A stretch of 54,689 nucleotides of DNA from JBEKYD01 sp049509915. Its GTDB lineage: Bacteria > Acidobacteriota > Terriglobia > Bryobacterales > Bryobacteraceae. The stretch is from contig JBEKZL010000009.1 of NCBI GenBank assembly GCA_049509915.1, positions 1 to 54,689 of the forward strand, in the 5' to 3' direction. The position numbers were made by a program, and so were the translations under genes. Shown piece by piece: positions 54,551-54,689 of the stretch. The stretch's first letter is position 1. Each line of letters starts with the position of its first letter. The notes under the pieces are model-generated. The model ran no database searches, was not told the origin of the DNA, and was given only the letters and a program-made list of their open reading frames with translations.

Positions 54551-54689
54551 AGCTGCTTAGTACACCGTTTCATTTTTCGGGCTCCCCTCCGAAAAGTGTA
54601 ATTGCAGCAGAAGCCTTTTAGGTGCTTGGAGTTGCGGCTTGGCGCAGATTTGAAAGGCACCCCGGCATCTGGTTACTTTCGTGTTTCCG

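Overview
The window looks like a GC-rich chromosomal segment of an acidobacterium, most likely from the Bryobacter/Solibacter side of the phylum. This is inferred from gene content: a very large Oar-like TonB-dependent receptor with a carboxypeptidase-regulatory N-terminus, an ECF sigma factor followed by a TPR-bearing Ser/Thr kinase, large PIG-L-family exported proteins, Tat-exported Gfo/Idh/MocA and DUF362 proteins, Big_1/IPT surface proteins and many intergenic palindromes. No rRNA, tRNA, CRISPR array or phage module was seen.

Layout. 0.07-4.1 kb: glycosyltransferase, DUF3108 protein and a glycosyltransferase-methyltransferase fusion. 4.4-6.6 kb: copper chaperone and CopA-type ATPase, coupled by a stop/start overlap; the ATPase has a frameshift at its extreme C-terminus. 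6.7-9.1 kb: siroheme nitrite/sulfite reductase and a ParDE toxin-antitoxin pair whose toxin carries a 19-bp tandem duplication. 9.4-11.7 kb: class III aminotransferase, methyltransferase and YraN. 11.8-14.3 kb: TonB-like protein and DUF362 protein. 14.3-15.7 kb: gene-free and repeat-bearing. 15.8-17.4 kb: a DapA-family lyase/aldolase coupled to a two-domain bacterial microcompartment (BMC) shell protein. 17.5-20.0 kb: a predicted pseudokinase followed 2 bases later by an intact kinase. 20.1-24.3 kb: small membrane and secreted proteins, ECF sigma factor and kinase-TPR protein. 24.3-28.7 kb: a decayed VapBC relic, M61 peptidase, ornithine-cyclodeaminase homologue, an antitoxin/PIN pair and a zinc-ribbon membrane protein. 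28.9-37.5 kb: ArgH, PIG-L protein, TonB-dependent receptor and a divergent Gfo/Idh/MocA oxidoreductase. 37.9-43.6 kb: three overlapping genes for exported Ig-like or repeat proteins. 43.7-45.8 kb: two peptidoglycan enzymes. 46.0-48.1 kb: two small exported proteins and a RAYT-type transposase. 48.2-53.8 kb: cupin, second PIG-L protein, peroxiredoxin, HDOD protein and a subclass-B3-like metallo-beta-lactamase fold protein. The last kilobase holds a hairpin and a probable decayed gene.

The most interesting unit is the DapA-family enzyme plus BMC shell gene at 15.77-17.40 kb. The enzyme ends in a linker and a short amphipathic helix with the character of a BMC encapsulation peptide. The shell gene starts at the enzyme's stop codon, apparently with CTG, and contains an internal ATG with a good ribosome binding site that would yield a second, single-domain shell protein. 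No pentameric vertex protein, aldehyde dehydrogenase or other classical metabolosome gene lies in the window, so this would be a minimal or satellite locus.

Several genes carry single-base frame breaks (copA end, a small secreted protein, the kinase-TPR gene, vapB). Two lie in or beside homopolymers, so real decay and assembly error must be separated before conclusions are drawn. The 19-bp duplication in parE is not a typical base-calling error and is more likely real.
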